Source of the DNA: Paenibacillus tianmuensis
Lineage (GTDB): Bacteria; Bacillota; Bacilli; Paenibacillales; NBRC-103111
NCBI RefSeq assembly: GCF_900100345.1
Contig: NZ_FMTT01000011.1
Location: 89,294 to 153,293, forward strand
Reading direction: 5' to 3'
DNA: 64,000 nucleotides
This document shows, in pieces, positions 45,350 through 54,843 of this stretch. A program made the translations under genes and the position numbers. Every line of letters starts with the position of its first letter. The stretch's first letter is position 1. Under the pieces are notes generated by a model that did not search any database, was not told the origin of the DNA, and saw only the letters and a program-made list of their open reading frames with translations.

Positions 45350-46219
45350 TCAGTTCTGCGGGTCCCGCGGATCGAGCAGCAGACGCAGACTTTCCCCGGC
45401 CCGGTCGAACGCCCGGACGACGATCAGCAGGCAGAGGCCGGGGAAGACGGCCAGCCACCACATGCCGGTCGACAAATACCGCATCGACTCGGACAAAATA
45501 ATGCCGATGGCCGGCTGGTGAGGCGACAAGCCAAGGCCGATAAACGTCACGCCTGCTTCATGCAGAATGGCATGCGGGAACAAGAGCAGCAGCCCGACGA
45601 GCAGTTGAGGCAGCAGGTGGGGCAGCATATGCCGCATCGCCACTTGCCAGCGGGACTGTCCGAGCCGCCGCGAAATTTGCACGAACTCGGCGCTGCGCAG
45701 CTGCAGCACCTCCGCGCGGATGACCCGCGCCAAGCTCGGCCAGTGTGTCAAGGCGATGCCGATTACGATGCCGCGCATGCCGCCGCCGCAGACGAACGCG
45801 ATCAGAATGAGCGTGACGAGATGCGGCACGCTCAGAAACAAGTCGATCAGCCAAGCGACGATCCGGTCGGCCGTCCGCCCCATCGTCGCGGCAATCAGCC
45901 CAAGCGTAGCCGCAATGACAACGCTGGAAGCAGCACCGATCAAGCCGACCTGCACGCTTAATGCAAGTCCTTTGAGGGTGCGGGTAAACATATCTCGCCC
46001 AAGCCAGTCGGTGCCGAACGGATGCTGCAGCGACGGCGGCAGATTGCGCCATTCCAGCCGGGTGGACAGATTGTCTGGGTTGAGCAGCAGCCCGATGAAC
46101 AAGGTTCCCAGAATCAGCACGACCGCGCCGAGCGCCGTGAGCAGCGCCCGATGCCTCCGGCCAAGCCGGGCACGCGGCCGCAAGCGTTCCGTATCGTTTA
46201 TCGTCGGTACATTACTCAT
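45350..46219 (-). CDS. ABC transporter permease (OppC/NikC/CntC type)
   Basis: A 289-residue permease. It has an N-terminal helix, then the conserved HPFGTDWLGRDMFTR after the first segment, and an ABC contact loop (RLGQSRWQVAMRHMLPHLLP). The ATG at 46219 overlaps the stop of the preceding permease by 4 bases (ATGA). The reading frame stays open upstream to 47023, but that part is a shadow of the neighbouring permease gene. Confidence 0.92.
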   Translation of the reverse strand: MSNVPTINDTERLRPRARLGRRHRALLTALGAVVLILGTLFIGLLLNPDNLSTRLEWRNLPPSLQHPFGTDWLGRDMFTRTLKGLALSVQVGLIGAASSVVIAATLGLIAATMGRTADRIVAWLIDLFLSVPHLVTLILIAFVCGGGMRGIVIGIALTHWPSLARVIRAEVLQLRSAEFVQISRRLGQSRWQVAMRHMLPHLLPQLLVGLLLLFPHAILHEAGVTFIGLGLSPHQPAIGIILSESMRYLSTGMWWLAVFPGLCLLIVVRAFDRAGESLRLLLDPRDPQN

Positions 46220-47205
46220 AGCGCCCGTCCCTCCCGGATTCGCGGATCGACCAAGCGGTAGAGCAAATCCGCGATCAAGTTGCCGGTGAACACGAACAGG
46301 GCGCTGAACAGCACGATGCCGAGCAGCAGCGGAACGTCGCCCCGCAGCCCCGCTTCGAAGGTGGCCTGTCCGAGGCCGGGATAAGAAAATACCTGCTCGG
46401 CCAAGACGGCCCCGCCGAACAGCTCGCTGAACGCAGTGAACTGCAGCGACAGGGCAGGCAGCGCGATATTGCGCAGGCCGTGCCGCCGGAACAGCCGGAA
46501 GCCGCGCTCGCCGCGGGCCCGGGCGAACAGCACGTAGTCGCTGCCCAGCACGTCGAGCAGCTTCTGCCTCGTATGCAGCGCGATATTCGAGATGCCGACG
46601 ACGCTTAAGGTCAGCGCGGGCAGAATCATATGCTGCACCCGGTCGCTCCACGTGACCTCCTGCGCCAGCACCCCGGCAGGGATGCCCAACGCGACGGGAA
46701 ACCAGCCCAGCCACACCCCGAACAGCAGAAGCAGCAGCAGGCCTATCCAGAACGCGGGCGTGGAGGCCAGCGTATAGCAGTACCATTGGATCAGCCGGTC
46801 GATCCATGTATCTTTCTTCATCGCGGCCAAGCTGCCTGCCGCAAAGCCGAGCAGGCCGGACAGCAGCCAGGCGGCGATCATTAGCGCCAGCGATCCTGCG
46901 AACCGCTCTCCGATCACCTCCGCCACCGGCCGGCGGTAAATCATGGAGGTGCCAAGGTCGCCTTGCAGCAGAGCGGCTCCCCAATTCGCAAATCGTTCGG
47001 CCGGCGGCTTGTCGAGTCCCCAATGCTCGGCGATCTGCTGCCGCTGCTCGGGGCTCACCCGCATCATGTCAGCCCCGACGTAGGCTTGAATCGGATCGAT
47101 GGGGGAGGCGCTGACGAGCACGAAGGAAATCGCGCTGATCGCCGCCAGCAAAGTGACCAGCCGGACCGCTTTCAAGCCTAAAAACGTAAGCAAGCTGCGA
47201 ATCAT
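46216..47205 (-). CDS. ABC transporter permease (OppB/NikB/CntB type)
   Basis: A 329-residue permease with six hydrophobic segments. The family start (RSLLTFLGLKAVRLVTLLAA) and YRRPVAEVIGERFAGSLALM are clear. The contact loop SDYVLFARARGERGFRLFRR and the C-terminal DLLYRLVDPRIREG are typical of DppB-type proteins. It lies 22 bases after the binding-protein gene. Confidence 0.92.
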   Translation of the reverse strand: MIRSLLTFLGLKAVRLVTLLAAISAISFVLVSASPIDPIQAYVGADMMRVSPEQRQQIAEHWGLDKPPAERFANWGAALLQGDLGTSMIYRRPVAEVIGERFAGSLALMIAAWLLSGLLGFAAGSLAAMKKDTWIDRLIQWYCYTLASTPAFWIGLLLLLLFGVWLGWFPVALGIPAGVLAQEVTWSDRVQHMILPALTLSVVGISNIALHTRQKLLDVLGSDYVLFARARGERGFRLFRRHGLRNIALPALSLQFTAFSELFGGAVLAEQVFSYPGLGQATFEAGLRGDVPLLLGIVLFSALFVFTGNLIADLLYRLVDPRIREGRAL

Positions 47206-47227
47206 CTCATAACCTCATTTTCCGGGC

Positions 47228-48835
47228 CTAGTTCTTCCAATTCCATTCTTCGATATTGTCGGTAACCGGCCAGCCGTGGCCGTGCGGATGAATGCGCTGC
47301 TTCCCGATATCCAGCTTGTCCTTGACCAAATACAGATGGTCGATGTTGACCAGCCACGCCCATGGCGCGTCGCCCTGCGCGCTGACGCCGGTCGTGCCGT
47401 CCCATTGGGCTTTTTTCCAAAACTCCCAGGCGTCCTCTTCCTTCGTGGCCCGGAGCGCCTTGTCCATCCAAGCGTCGACCGACGGATTGCTGTAATACCC
47501 GTTGTTGTAATATTCGATGCCGCGGTATTTGCTGCTGTACACGTTGTACATTTCGAGCGGATCGTTGCTGCCCCAGCCCATCATGAGGGTGCTGGAATGC
47601 ATCAGCTTTTTGATATCGTCCCAGCTCTTGCCTTCGACGCTTACTTGAATGCCGACCGGCTTCAGCATGTCGGCCACGGCCAGCGCCAGCGATTGCCGCG
47701 TCACGTCGCCCGAAGGGTAGATGAGCGGGAATTGCGCTTTGAGCGCTCCCTTCTCCACGATGCCGTCGCCGTCGGCATCCTTCCAGCCTGCATCTGCGAG
47801 CAGCTTCTTCGCGCCTTCGACATCGGCGTCGGGGGTGACCGTCTGCGGATTCCACCAGGGCAGCCGGTCATTGATGGTGTAGGCCGGCGTGCCGTGGCCT
47901 TCCAGTACGCCTTGGACCAGCGCTTTGCGGTCGATTGCCGTATTGACGGCTTTGCGGATCGCGATATCCGCCGTTACATCGTTGCCGATGGGATTGCCGT
48001 CCTTCGTAGTAAGCCCGGAAAGAATATAAGGGAACACGATGCCGCGGTTGTCTACGGTATGTACGGCTTCGACCCGCATCCCGGCGACCGGCTGCTTGCT
48101 GAAGGCGGCGGGGATGTATGCGGCGTCCACTTTTCCGGCTTTGGCGGCGGCATAAGCGGCATCCTCGTTCAGGAACAGAAACGTCAGCTTTTTGAAAAAC
48201 GGCTTCGGCCCATAGTAATCGGGATTCGCCTCGACGATCACCTGCTGGCCCCGGTCCCACTGCACAAGCTTGTACGGCCCGGACCCGACCGGCTTCTGGG
48301 CATAGTCTTTGCCGTGGACGTGCTTCGGCACGATGCCCGTCTGCACGAGCAGCGTCAGAAACGTCGATTGCGGCTCCTTGAGCGTAAACTTGACCGTGGC
48401 GGTATCCGCGGCTTCGACGCTCTTCATATTCGTGAGATCGATAATGGAGCCGTTTTTGGACGCCGCTTCGAACGTATACTGCACGTCGGCGGCCGTCACC
48501 GGCTTGCCGTCGGAAAACTTCGCGTCGCTCCGCAGCTTGACGGTCCATACCGTTCCATCACCGCTCACTTCGTAGCCGGTAGCCAGATCGTTTACAATTT
48601 TCATTTCGGCATTCCGCTTCAGCAGCGTGCTTTGAAACAGCGGCGAGCCGTACCGTCCCCAGCCTGTCGTCGGATCGAAACCGGCCTCCGGCTCAGAGCC
48701 GACGGCCAGGATCAGCTCGTCCTTGGCGGCGGCCACCGAAGGTTCTTCTTTCTTAGCGGCCGGGGTGCATCCGGTTAAGATAAGGCCAAAGATAATTCCC
48801 CATAAGATCACCCTGAACATTGCAGGCTTGTTCAC
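47228..48835 (-). CDS. ABC transporter substrate-binding lipoprotein (SBP family 5; nickel/metallophore-like)
   Basis: A 535-residue extracellular binding protein with lipobox LTGC. Family 5 features include TVKLRSDAKFSDGKPVTAAD and VGSGPYKLV. The C-terminus ends IHPHGHGWPVTDNIEEW, a His-rich ending I associate with NikA/CntA-type metal-opine binders rather than peptide binders. Nickel, cobalt or a metal-opine complex is therefore the best guess, but a peptide remains possible. The GTG start has GGAG about 10 bases upstream. No opine-metallophore synthesis genes are present. Confidence 0.82.
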   Translation of the reverse strand: MNKPAMFRVILWGIIFGLILTGCTPAAKKEEPSVAAAKDELILAVGSEPEAGFDPTTGWGRYGSPLFQSTLLKRNAEMKIVNDLATGYEVSGDGTVWTVKLRSDAKFSDGKPVTAADVQYTFEAASKNGSIIDLTNMKSVEAADTATVKFTLKEPQSTFLTLLVQTGIVPKHVHGKDYAQKPVGSGPYKLVQWDRGQQVIVEANPDYYGPKPFFKKLTFLFLNEDAAYAAAKAGKVDAAYIPAAFSKQPVAGMRVEAVHTVDNRGIVFPYILSGLTTKDGNPIGNDVTADIAIRKAVNTAIDRKALVQGVLEGHGTPAYTINDRLPWWNPQTVTPDADVEGAKKLLADAGWKDADGDGIVEKGALKAQFPLIYPSGDVTRQSLALAVADMLKPVGIQVSVEGKSWDDIKKLMHSSTLMMGWGSNDPLEMYNVYSSKYRGIEYYNNGYYSNPSVDAWMDKALRATKEEDAWEFWKKAQWDGTTGVSAQGDAPWAWLVNIDHLYLVKDKLDIGKQRIHPHGHGWPVTDNIEEWNWKN

Positions 48836-48879
48836 GTTTTCTCAACTCCAAATCCGTAGTTATCTTATCGTCCTTCTCC

Positions 48880-48892
48880 ATCGTGTCACGAT
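48880..48892 (-). promoter_or_regulatory. Palindromic operator candidate for the five-gene ABC operon
   Basis: ATCGTG-T-CACGAT is a perfect 13-base palindrome in the 260-base leader of the binding-protein gene. On the reverse strand it follows a GTGACT/TACAAT promoter candidate, so a bound protein could block transcription. No cognate regulator can be named. Confidence 0.4.
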
Positions 48893-49044
48893 TTAAAAAT
48901 ATTGTAGCACACGCTATAGGGGGAGTCACTACACCAACGGACAAAAAAAAGCCGGCCGGACCCGGCGCTCAGGCTTCGTTTAGAATAGCTTGGAAAATGG
49001 AAAACTAAAGCCAGACAGTTGCATGAAAAAATGCAATTCATCCG

Positions 49045-49074
49045 TTGACATAGGGTAGGGGGGTATAGTAATAT
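49045..49074 (+). promoter_or_regulatory. csoR promoter with CsoR operator
   Basis: TTGACA (49045-49050) and TAATAT (49069-49074) flank the G-rich TAGGGTAGGGGGGTATA (49051-49067). That matches the shape of CsoR operators, which are GC-rich pseudo-palindromes such as TACCC-n-GGGTA placed between -35 and -10. CsoR would autorepress and release with Cu(I). Confidence 0.7.
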
Positions 49075-49096
49075 AAAGCCAAGAGGAGGGAACGCA

Positions 49097-49420
49097 ATGG
49101 AAAACAATACGGAGGCGGAACATTGCTGCTCCACGGACAGCGAGAGAAGAAGCCATCATTCCGATAAAGTCAAAGCCAATCTCGTCACCCGGTTGAACCG
49201 CATCGAAGGCCAGATCCGGGGCGTGAAGGGCATGATCGAAAAAGACACGTATTGCGACGACGTCCTTAATCAGATCGCCGCGATCCAATCGGCGCTGAAC
49301 GGCGTCGGCAAGCTGCTGCTCGAAGGCCATATGAAGTCCTGCGTCATCGAGCGCATTCAATCGGGCGAACACGAAGTCGTCGATGAATTGCTTACCACCA
49401 TCCAAAAATTAATGAAATAA
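49097..49420 (+). CDS. csoR: Copper-sensing repressor CsoR
   Basis: A 107-residue DUF156 protein, all helical. The Cu(I) ligands Cys53, His78 and Cys82 (TYCDDV, EGHMKSC) are in the classic W-X-Y spacing of 25 and 4. NRIEGQIRGVKGMIE is the DNA-binding helix. The N-terminus has an extra Cys-Cys and His-His (HCCST, SHHSD) that may also bind metal. AAGAGGAGGG precedes the ATG. The genes copZ and copA follow. Confidence 0.95.
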   Translation: MENNTEAEHCCSTDSERRSHHSDKVKANLVTRLNRIEGQIRGVKGMIEKDTYCDDVLNQIAAIQSALNGVGKLLLEGHMKSCVIERIQSGEHEVVDELLTTIQKLMK

Positions 49421-49433
49421 GGAGCGATCCCCT

Positions 49434-49634
49434 ATGCAAACCATTACGTTGAAAGTCGAAGGCATGTCCTGCAATCATTGTGTCAATTCCATTGAAGGGG
49501 CTTTGAAGAACATCGGCGCGACCGGCAAGGTTGACTTGGCCGCGAAATCCGTTCAAGTGCAGTACGAAGAGTCGAAAACGAATCCGGATGCGATCAAAGC
49601 TGCGATTGAAGATCAAGGCTACGACGTAGTTTAA
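49434..49634 (+). CDS. copZ: Copper chaperone CopZ
   Basis: A 66-residue heavy-metal-associated domain with the Cu(I)-binding GMSCNHC (Cys13, Cys16). It hands copper to CopA. GGAGCG precedes the start, 13 bases after csoR, so the two genes are co-transcribed. Confidence 0.93.
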   Translation: MQTITLKVEGMSCNHCVNSIEGALKNIGATGKVDLAAKSVQVQYEESKTNPDAIKAAIEDQGYDVV

Positions 49635-49693
49635 TCCGGGATTCACCGGTTTTGCCGAGGCGCGGCTCCGGCCGCTCTCTTTTTTTGATTAAA

Positions 49694-49714
49694 ATATACC
49701 CCATATGGGTATAT
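49694..49714 (+). promoter_or_regulatory. CsoR operator upstream of copA
   Basis: ATATACCC-CATAT-GGGTATAT has perfect 8-base arms around 5 bases, in line with known CsoR sites (TACCCCATATGGGTA). It lies 20 bases before the copA start and suggests separate copper-induced transcription of copA. Confidence 0.75.
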
Positions 49715-49734
49715 TTGAGAAGAGGTGCTTAGCA

Positions 49735-51975
49735 ATGGAACAGCGATTGGAACAACAACAGCAGCCGGATCAGCAGCAAGCCTCGCTTGCCATTACGGGT
49801 ATGACCTGCGCAGCCTGCGCGAACCGGATCGAGAAGGGCTTGAACAAGCTCCCCGGCGTCGGGAAAGCGACCGTGAATTTTGCGTTGGAGACGGCCCACG
49901 TCGAATACTCCGGGCAAGCGGTATCGGTGGAGGAAATGATCCGGAAAGTCGAGCAGCTCGGCTACAAAGCGGGGCTGAAGGAGGAACGGAAGGACGACGG
50001 CGACCACCGGCAAAAAGAAATTGCCGCGCACCGCACGAAGCTGATCTTCTCCGCCATTCTTTCGTTTCCGCTGCTGTGGGCGATGGTCAGCCACTTTTCG
50101 TTCACCTCGTGGATTTACTTGCCGGACGCGCTGATGAATCCGTGGGTGCAGCTTGCGCTCGCGACGCCGGTGCAGTTCATCATCGGCTTGCCGTTCTATA
50201 CTGGCGCTTACAAAGCGCTGCGCAACAAGAGCGCGAACATGGACGTGCTCGTCGCACTGGGTACGTCGGCGGCTTATTTTTACAGCCTGTACCTGACGCT
50301 GGAGTGGGCTGCGGCCGGTTCTCCGTCGCATGGCATGCCTTCCATGTATTACGAGACGAGCGCCGTGCTGATCACGCTGATCGTGATGGGCAAATGGTTC
50401 GAGGCGCTGGCGAAGGGACGCTCCTCGGAAGCGATCAAGAAGCTGATGGGCTTACAGGCCAAAATGGCGCTTGTCGTCCGCGACGGCGTCGAGCTGAGCG
50501 TGCCGGTGGAAGAGGTGTTGGCCGGAGACGTCGTGCTGGTGAAGCCGGGCGAGAAGATTCCGGTCGACGGGATCGTTCTTGACGGGATGTCGGCGGTTGA
50601 CGAATCGATGCTGACCGGTGAAAGCATCCCGGTCGAGAAAAAGCCGGGCGACGCCGTCATCGGCGCTACCGTCAACCGGAACGGCAGCCTGCGGGTCAAA
50701 GCGACCAAGGTCGGCAAAGAAACGGCGCTGGCGCAAATTATCCGGGTCGTCGAAGACGCGCAAGGCTCGAAGGCGCCGATTCAGCGGGTGGCCGATCGGA
50801 TCTCCGGCATCTTCGTGCCGATCGTCGTCGGGATTGCGGTGCTTACGTTCTTGATCTGGTATTTTGCGGTTGTTCCGGGCGAATTCGCCAATGCGCTGGA
50901 GAAAGCGATCGCCGTCCTCGTCATTGCATGCCCTTGTGCGCTGGGGCTCGCGACGCCGACCTCCATCATGGCCGGATCGGGCCGCGCGGCGGAGTTCGGG
51001 ATTTTGTTCAAGGGCGGAGAGCATCTGGAATCGATGCACCGGATCGATACGATCGTGCTGGATAAAACCGGCACCGTCACCAAAGGCAAGCCGGAGCTGA
51101 CCGACGTGAGCATCGAAGCTGCGGACGAAGCGACGGTTCTGCGCCTGGTCGCTGCCGCCGAGAAGCAATCTGAGCATCCGCTGGCGGAAGCGATTGTGGA
51201 AGGCATCCGCTCGAAAGGTATCCCGTTCTCCGAAGCGGAACGGTTCGAGGCGATTCCGGGCTACGGTATCGCCGCCGTCGTCGAAGGGCGCGAGGTGCTG
51301 GTCGGCACCCGCAAGCTGCTGCGGCGAGAAGGGATCGAATTCGCGCAGGCCGAGGGTGCCATGGAGCGGATGGAATCCGAGGGCAAAACCGCGATGCTGA
51401 TCGCCGTGGACCGGCAGTATGCCGGCATGGTTGCGGTAGCGGACGCGGTCAAAGAAACGTCGCAAGAAGCGATCGCCCGCTTGAAGCAGGAAGGTATCGA
51501 GGTCATCATGATTACCGGCGACAACCGCCGGACGGCGGAGGCGATTGCCCGCCAAGTAGGCATCGACCGCGTGCTGGCCGAGGTGCTGCCGGAAGGGAAG
51601 GCCGCCGAGGTGAAGAAGCTGCAGGCGGAAGGGCGCAAGGTCGCGATGGTCGGTGACGGCATCAACGATGCGCCGGCGCTTGCGACAGCCGACGTCGGGA
51701 TCGCCGTCGGCACGGGGACGGACATCGCCATCGAAGCGGCCGACGTGACGCTCATGCAGGGCGATCTCATCCGCTTGCCGGACGCCGCGGCGATGAGCCG
51801 GAAAACGATGGCGAACATCAAGCAAAACCTGTTCTGGGCGCTGGCGTACAACACGCTCGGTATTCCAATCGCCGCGCTGGGCTTCCTTGCCCCGTGGGTG
51901 GCGGGAGCCGCGATGGCGCTGAGCTCGGTGTCGGTGGTGCTCAATGCGCTCCGATTGCAGAAGGTGAAGCTCTAA
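49735..51975 (+). CDS. copA: Copper-exporting P1B-type ATPase CopA
   Basis: A 746-residue membrane pump for Cu(I) efflux. There is a single metal-binding domain (GMTCAAC; Cys25, Cys28), one fewer than Bacillus CopA. Eight membrane segments follow, with the CPC ion site (ACPCALG, Cys399 and Cys401). The phosphorylation site DKTGT (Asp443), SEHPLAEAI and GDGINDAP (near 640) are intact. The start at 49735 follows GAGGTG; the longer frame to 49705 overlaps the operator. A Gln-rich N-terminus (QQQQPDQQQ) is unusual. Confidence 0.95.
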   Translation: MEQRLEQQQQPDQQQASLAITGMTCAACANRIEKGLNKLPGVGKATVNFALETAHVEYSGQAVSVEEMIRKVEQLGYKAGLKEERKDDGDHRQKEIAAHRTKLIFSAILSFPLLWAMVSHFSFTSWIYLPDALMNPWVQLALATPVQFIIGLPFYTGAYKALRNKSANMDVLVALGTSAAYFYSLYLTLEWAAAGSPSHGMPSMYYETSAVLITLIVMGKWFEALAKGRSSEAIKKLMGLQAKMALVVRDGVELSVPVEEVLAGDVVLVKPGEKIPVDGIVLDGMSAVDESMLTGESIPVEKKPGDAVIGATVNRNGSLRVKATKVGKETALAQIIRVVEDAQGSKAPIQRVADRISGIFVPIVVGIAVLTFLIWYFAVVPGEFANALEKAIAVLVIACPCALGLATPTSIMAGSGRAAEFGILFKGGEHLESMHRIDTIVLDKTGTVTKGKPELTDVSIEAADEATVLRLVAAAEKQSEHPLAEAIVEGIRSKGIPFSEAERFEAIPGYGIAAVVEGREVLVGTRKLLRREGIEFAQAEGAMERMESEGKTAMLIAVDRQYAGMVAVADAVKETSQEAIARLKQEGIEVIMITGDNRRTAEAIARQVGIDRVLAEVLPEGKAAEVKKLQAEGRKVAMVGDGINDAPALATADVGIAVGTGTDIAIEAADVTLMQGDLIRLPDAAAMSRKTMANIKQNLFWALAYNTLGIPIAALGFLAPWVAGAAMALSSVSVVLNALRLQKVKL

Positions 51976-52059
51976 GCAGAGCGGAAGGCGGGTGCCCGGT
52001 TGCCGGGCGCCCTTCTTTCGGTGAATACGGCAGGATCGGAAAGGAGCTGCAAAGCCGCG

Positions 52060-52755
52060 GTGAACAAGACGATTCTCATGGTCGACGACGAGGCGAAAAT
52101 CAGGGATGTCGTCACTTCTTATCTGCAAAAGGACGGGTATCGCACGCTGGAGTCCGCCAGCGGTTCGGAAGCGTTGGACGTGCTGGAGCGGGAGGCGGTC
52201 GATCTCGTCATTTTGGACCTGATGCTGCCTGACATGTCCGGCGAGGAGGTATGCCGGCGCATCCGGCAAAGGTCCTCGCTGCCGGTCTTGATGCTGACGG
52301 CCAAGGTGTCCGAGAACGACCGGGTGACCGGGCTGTCCATCGGCGCGGACGACTACGTGCTGAAGCCGTTCAGTCCGCGGGAGGTGGCCGCCCGGGTCCG
52401 GGCGATCCTGCGCCGCACGCAGGACGACGCGTTGCTGGCGGACCGTATGGCGTTCGGCGGCGAGCTGGTTATTCTCACGTTAAAGCGCGAAGTATACAAG
52501 CAGGGCGATCCGGTCGCTCTGACGCCCAACGAATACAAGCTGCTGCTTACGCTTGCCCGCCACCCGGAGCGCTGCTTCACGAGAGACGAGCTGATCGAGA
52601 AGGTGCTCGGCTTCGACTTCGAAGGCGACGAGCGCACGATAGATCAACACGTCAAAAACCTGCGGCAGAAGATCGAGCCGGTTCCGAAAGCGCCGAGGTA
52701 TATTGTAACGGTATACGGCGCAGGCTACCGGTTTGCTGGAGGAGCTTTGCCGTGA
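52060..52755 (+). CDS. OmpR-family response regulator
   Basis: A 231-residue regulator. The receiver has MVDDEAKI, the phospho-accepting Asp in LVILDLMLPDMSG, and Lys in DYVLKPFSP. The C-terminal winged helix ends with FEGDERTIDQHVKNLR and YGAGYRF. The GTG at 52060 follows AAGGAG at a rather long distance. It lies 84 bases after copA and overlaps the kinase gene, so a copper or envelope-stress signal is plausible. Confidence 0.9.
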   Translation: MNKTILMVDDEAKIRDVVTSYLQKDGYRTLESASGSEALDVLEREAVDLVILDLMLPDMSGEEVCRRIRQRSSLPVLMLTAKVSENDRVTGLSIGADDYVLKPFSPREVAARVRAILRRTQDDALLADRMAFGGELVILTLKREVYKQGDPVALTPNEYKLLLTLARHPERCFTRDELIEKVLGFDFEGDERTIDQHVKNLRQKIEPVPKAPRYIVTVYGAGYRFAGGALP

Positions 52756-53822
52756 GAGGGCTGTATGCCAGATTTGCGCTCGTGTTTATCGGACTAGCGT
52801 GCGGGATTCTGATCATGGCGCTTATGGTGCTGCTCGTGCAGGCGCACCGCCATTTTATGATGTACCAGCAGCAGGCGGCGGCGGGCGCGGATATGGTGAT
52901 GTTTAATGCGCATCTGGAGCAGGCGATTGTCCAGTCGGTCGTCTGGATTGCCGCCGGAGGTATCGTCTTGGCGGCCTTGGCCGGTTTGTACGCGGCGAAG
53001 CGGATGGCAGCGCCGCTCATGGCGATGAAAGCGATGGCCGTTCGTATGGCCGGAGGCGAGTTGGAAGCCCGCACGGAGGTTCGCGGGAACGACGAGCTGG
53101 CCGATTTGGCGCAAGCGATTAACGAGCTGGCCGCGCAGTTGGAGAAGCAGGAGCGCCTGCGGAAGACGATGACCGCCGACGTTGCCCATGAGCTTCGCAC
53201 CCCGCTGGCTACCTTGAAGAGCCATATGGAAGCGATGGTGGACGGCGTTTGGGAGCCGACGCAGGTCCGGCTTGCGACTTGTCATGAGGAGGTCGAGCGG
53301 CTGAGTCATCTGGTCGGCGATTTGGAGCAGCTGACGCAGATGGACTCCCCTCATTTTCGGCTTCGCCTGCAGACGGAAGACTTGTCGGCCATCGCCGCTC
53401 AGAGTGTGGAGACCGTCAAAGCCGCTTTTGCACAAAAAAAGGTCGCCCTCCGGTTCGGGGCCCCGGCCCAACCGGTGCTGGTCCAAGCGGACAGGCGGCG
53501 GATCGGGCAAATTTTGGCCAATGTGCTCAGCAACGCATGGAAGTATACGCCCTCCGGAGGTCAGGTCGAGGTTACGGTGGAGCAGGCCGATGGCGAGGTG
53601 CGGGTCGTCGTCGCGGATACCGGGATCGGCATTTCCTCGGAGGAGCTGCCTTATGTGTTCGAGCGGTTCTACCGTACGGACAAATCTCGGAATCGCAACA
53701 CGGGGGGAAGCGGCATCGGGCTGACCATCGTCCGGAGGCTGACGGAAGCGCACGGCGGACGCATAGAAATCGACAGCGAGTTGGGCCGAGGGACGGAGGC
53801 GCGGATTTGTTTTCCGGGATAA
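52752..53822 (+). CDS. Sensor histidine kinase with HAMP domain
   Basis: A 356-residue kinase. Two membrane segments (about 8-32 and 62-82) flank only 30 external residues, so it senses through or near the membrane. The HAMP domain, the phospho-His in ADVAHELRTPLATLKS, and N-box NVLSNAWKY, DTGIGI and GGSGIGL are all intact. The GTG start at 52752 follows GGAGG and overlaps the regulator stop (GTGA). The longer open frame starting at 52251 is a shadow of the regulator gene. Confidence 0.9.
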   Translation: MRGLYARFALVFIGLACGILIMALMVLLVQAHRHFMMYQQQAAAGADMVMFNAHLEQAIVQSVVWIAAGGIVLAALAGLYAAKRMAAPLMAMKAMAVRMAGGELEARTEVRGNDELADLAQAINELAAQLEKQERLRKTMTADVAHELRTPLATLKSHMEAMVDGVWEPTQVRLATCHEEVERLSHLVGDLEQLTQMDSPHFRLRLQTEDLSAIAAQSVETVKAAFAQKKVALRFGAPAQPVLVQADRRRIGQILANVLSNAWKYTPSGGQVEVTVEQADGEVRVVVADTGIGISSEELPYVFERFYRTDKSRNRNTGGSGIGLTIVRRLTEAHGGRIEIDSELGRGTEARICFPG

Positions 53823-53909
53823 AGCTTGGGGGCGGGGGGATGATCTTCACAAGATCTTCAAAAGTTCCCCTTACACTAAAAACAACCGAGAGAAAACAGG
53901 AGGGTGTTT

Positions 53910-54767
53910 ATGAAAAAAGCAGCCATAGCGACATTGCTGGGTGCGGCGCTGCTTCTAGGCGCATGCGGCCAGCAGGGGAAAGAAGCCTCGGCACCGAAGG
54001 AGGCCGCAAAGGAGGCTCCTAAGGAAGAAGCCGGACACGGCAATCACGGAGGGGGGGCGTCCGAAGCGCCGAAGAGCGCCGAGGTCGTCGCGTCCTTCAA
54101 GCTGACACCGGAGAAGCCGCAGGCACGAAACGATACCCCGCTTACGATTCAAATTATGGACAAAAACAACAAGCCGGTGGAAAACTTCGACATTACGCAC
54201 GAGAAGAAGCTTCACTTGATCGTCGTCAGCAAAGACCTGTCGTTCTTTAATCACATTCATCCCGATTATAAGGGCGGAGGCCGGTTCGATATCACGACGC
54301 AGTTTCCGGGCGGTGGCGATTATAAGCTGATTGCGGACTTCGTGCCGACAGGTCAAGGCGCGGCAACGAAGACGGCGTGGATCAGCGTACAGGGCAATGC
54401 GCCCGCAGCCGCGGCGATCGAGCCCGAGTCCAAGCTGGTCAAAACGGTCGACGGCAAAGAAGTCACACTTGCGATCGACCACCTGATGGCGGGAATGGAC
54501 GCGAACCTGACCTTTACGATTCGCGACGCCGCTTCGAAGCAGCCGGTGACGAATCTTCAGCCTTATCTCGGAGCGGTCGGGCATGTGGTTATTTTGAGCG
54601 ACGATGCCGAGCAATATCTGCACGTTCATCCGATGGAGGAGAAGGCCTCCGGGCCGGACGCCAAATTTATGACGAAATTCCCGAAAAGCGGCATATACAA
54701 GCTGTGGGGCCAGTTCCAGCACGAAGGCAAGGTGTTCACCGTTCCTTTTGTCGTGAAAGTGCCCTAA
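53910..54767 (+). CDS. His-rich secreted lipoprotein, probably copper-related
   Basis: A 285-residue lipoprotein with lipobox LGAC. The N-terminal linker contains GHGNHGG. Two beta-sandwich-like repeats follow, each ending in a His motif: FNHIHPDYKGG near residue 110 and YLHVHPMEEKAS near 240. The repeats recall YtkA/CopC-like domains. His-rich exported proteins near copA often bind copper outside the cell, so the role fits, but it is inference. AGGAGGG precedes the ATG at 53910. Confidence 0.72.
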   Translation: MKKAAIATLLGAALLLGACGQQGKEASAPKEAAKEAPKEEAGHGNHGGGASEAPKSAEVVASFKLTPEKPQARNDTPLTIQIMDKNNKPVENFDITHEKKLHLIVVSKDLSFFNHIHPDYKGGGRFDITTQFPGGGDYKLIADFVPTGQGAATKTAWISVQGNAPAAAAIEPESKLVKTVDGKEVTLAIDHLMAGMDANLTFTIRDAASKQPVTNLQPYLGAVGHVVILSDDAEQYLHVHPMEEKASGPDAKFMTKFPKSGIYKLWGQFQHEGKVFTVPFVVKVP

Positions 54768-54787
54768 GCGGGAACGCGGCAAGACCA

Positions 54788-54828
54788 AAGACCGATTCGC
54801 AAAGTTGAATCGGTCTTATTTTTTATTT
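54788..54828. terminator. Terminator
   Basis: Perfect 11-base arms AAGACCGATTC and GAATCGGTCTT flank an 8-base loop, followed by ATTTTTTATTT. Confidence 0.85.
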
Positions 54829-54843
54829 AAGACGATGTTGTGC

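Noticed and set aside
45350..47023. A 557-residue reading frame covering permease C plus a long N-terminal extension
   Set aside because: The extension is a wrong-frame reading of the permease B gene. The real start of permease C is ATG 46219, overlapping the B stop.
47276..48778. A 500-residue forward frame opposite the family 5 binding protein
   Set aside because: Antisense shadow in GC-rich DNA; the reverse strand encodes a recognisable lipoprotein.
50452..52269. A 605-residue reverse frame opposite copA
   Set aside because: Antisense shadow; copA carries all P-type ATPase motifs.
52251..53822. A 523-residue frame including the histidine kinase
   Set aside because: Its first 167 residues are a shadow of the response regulator gene. 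The kinase starts at GTG 52752.
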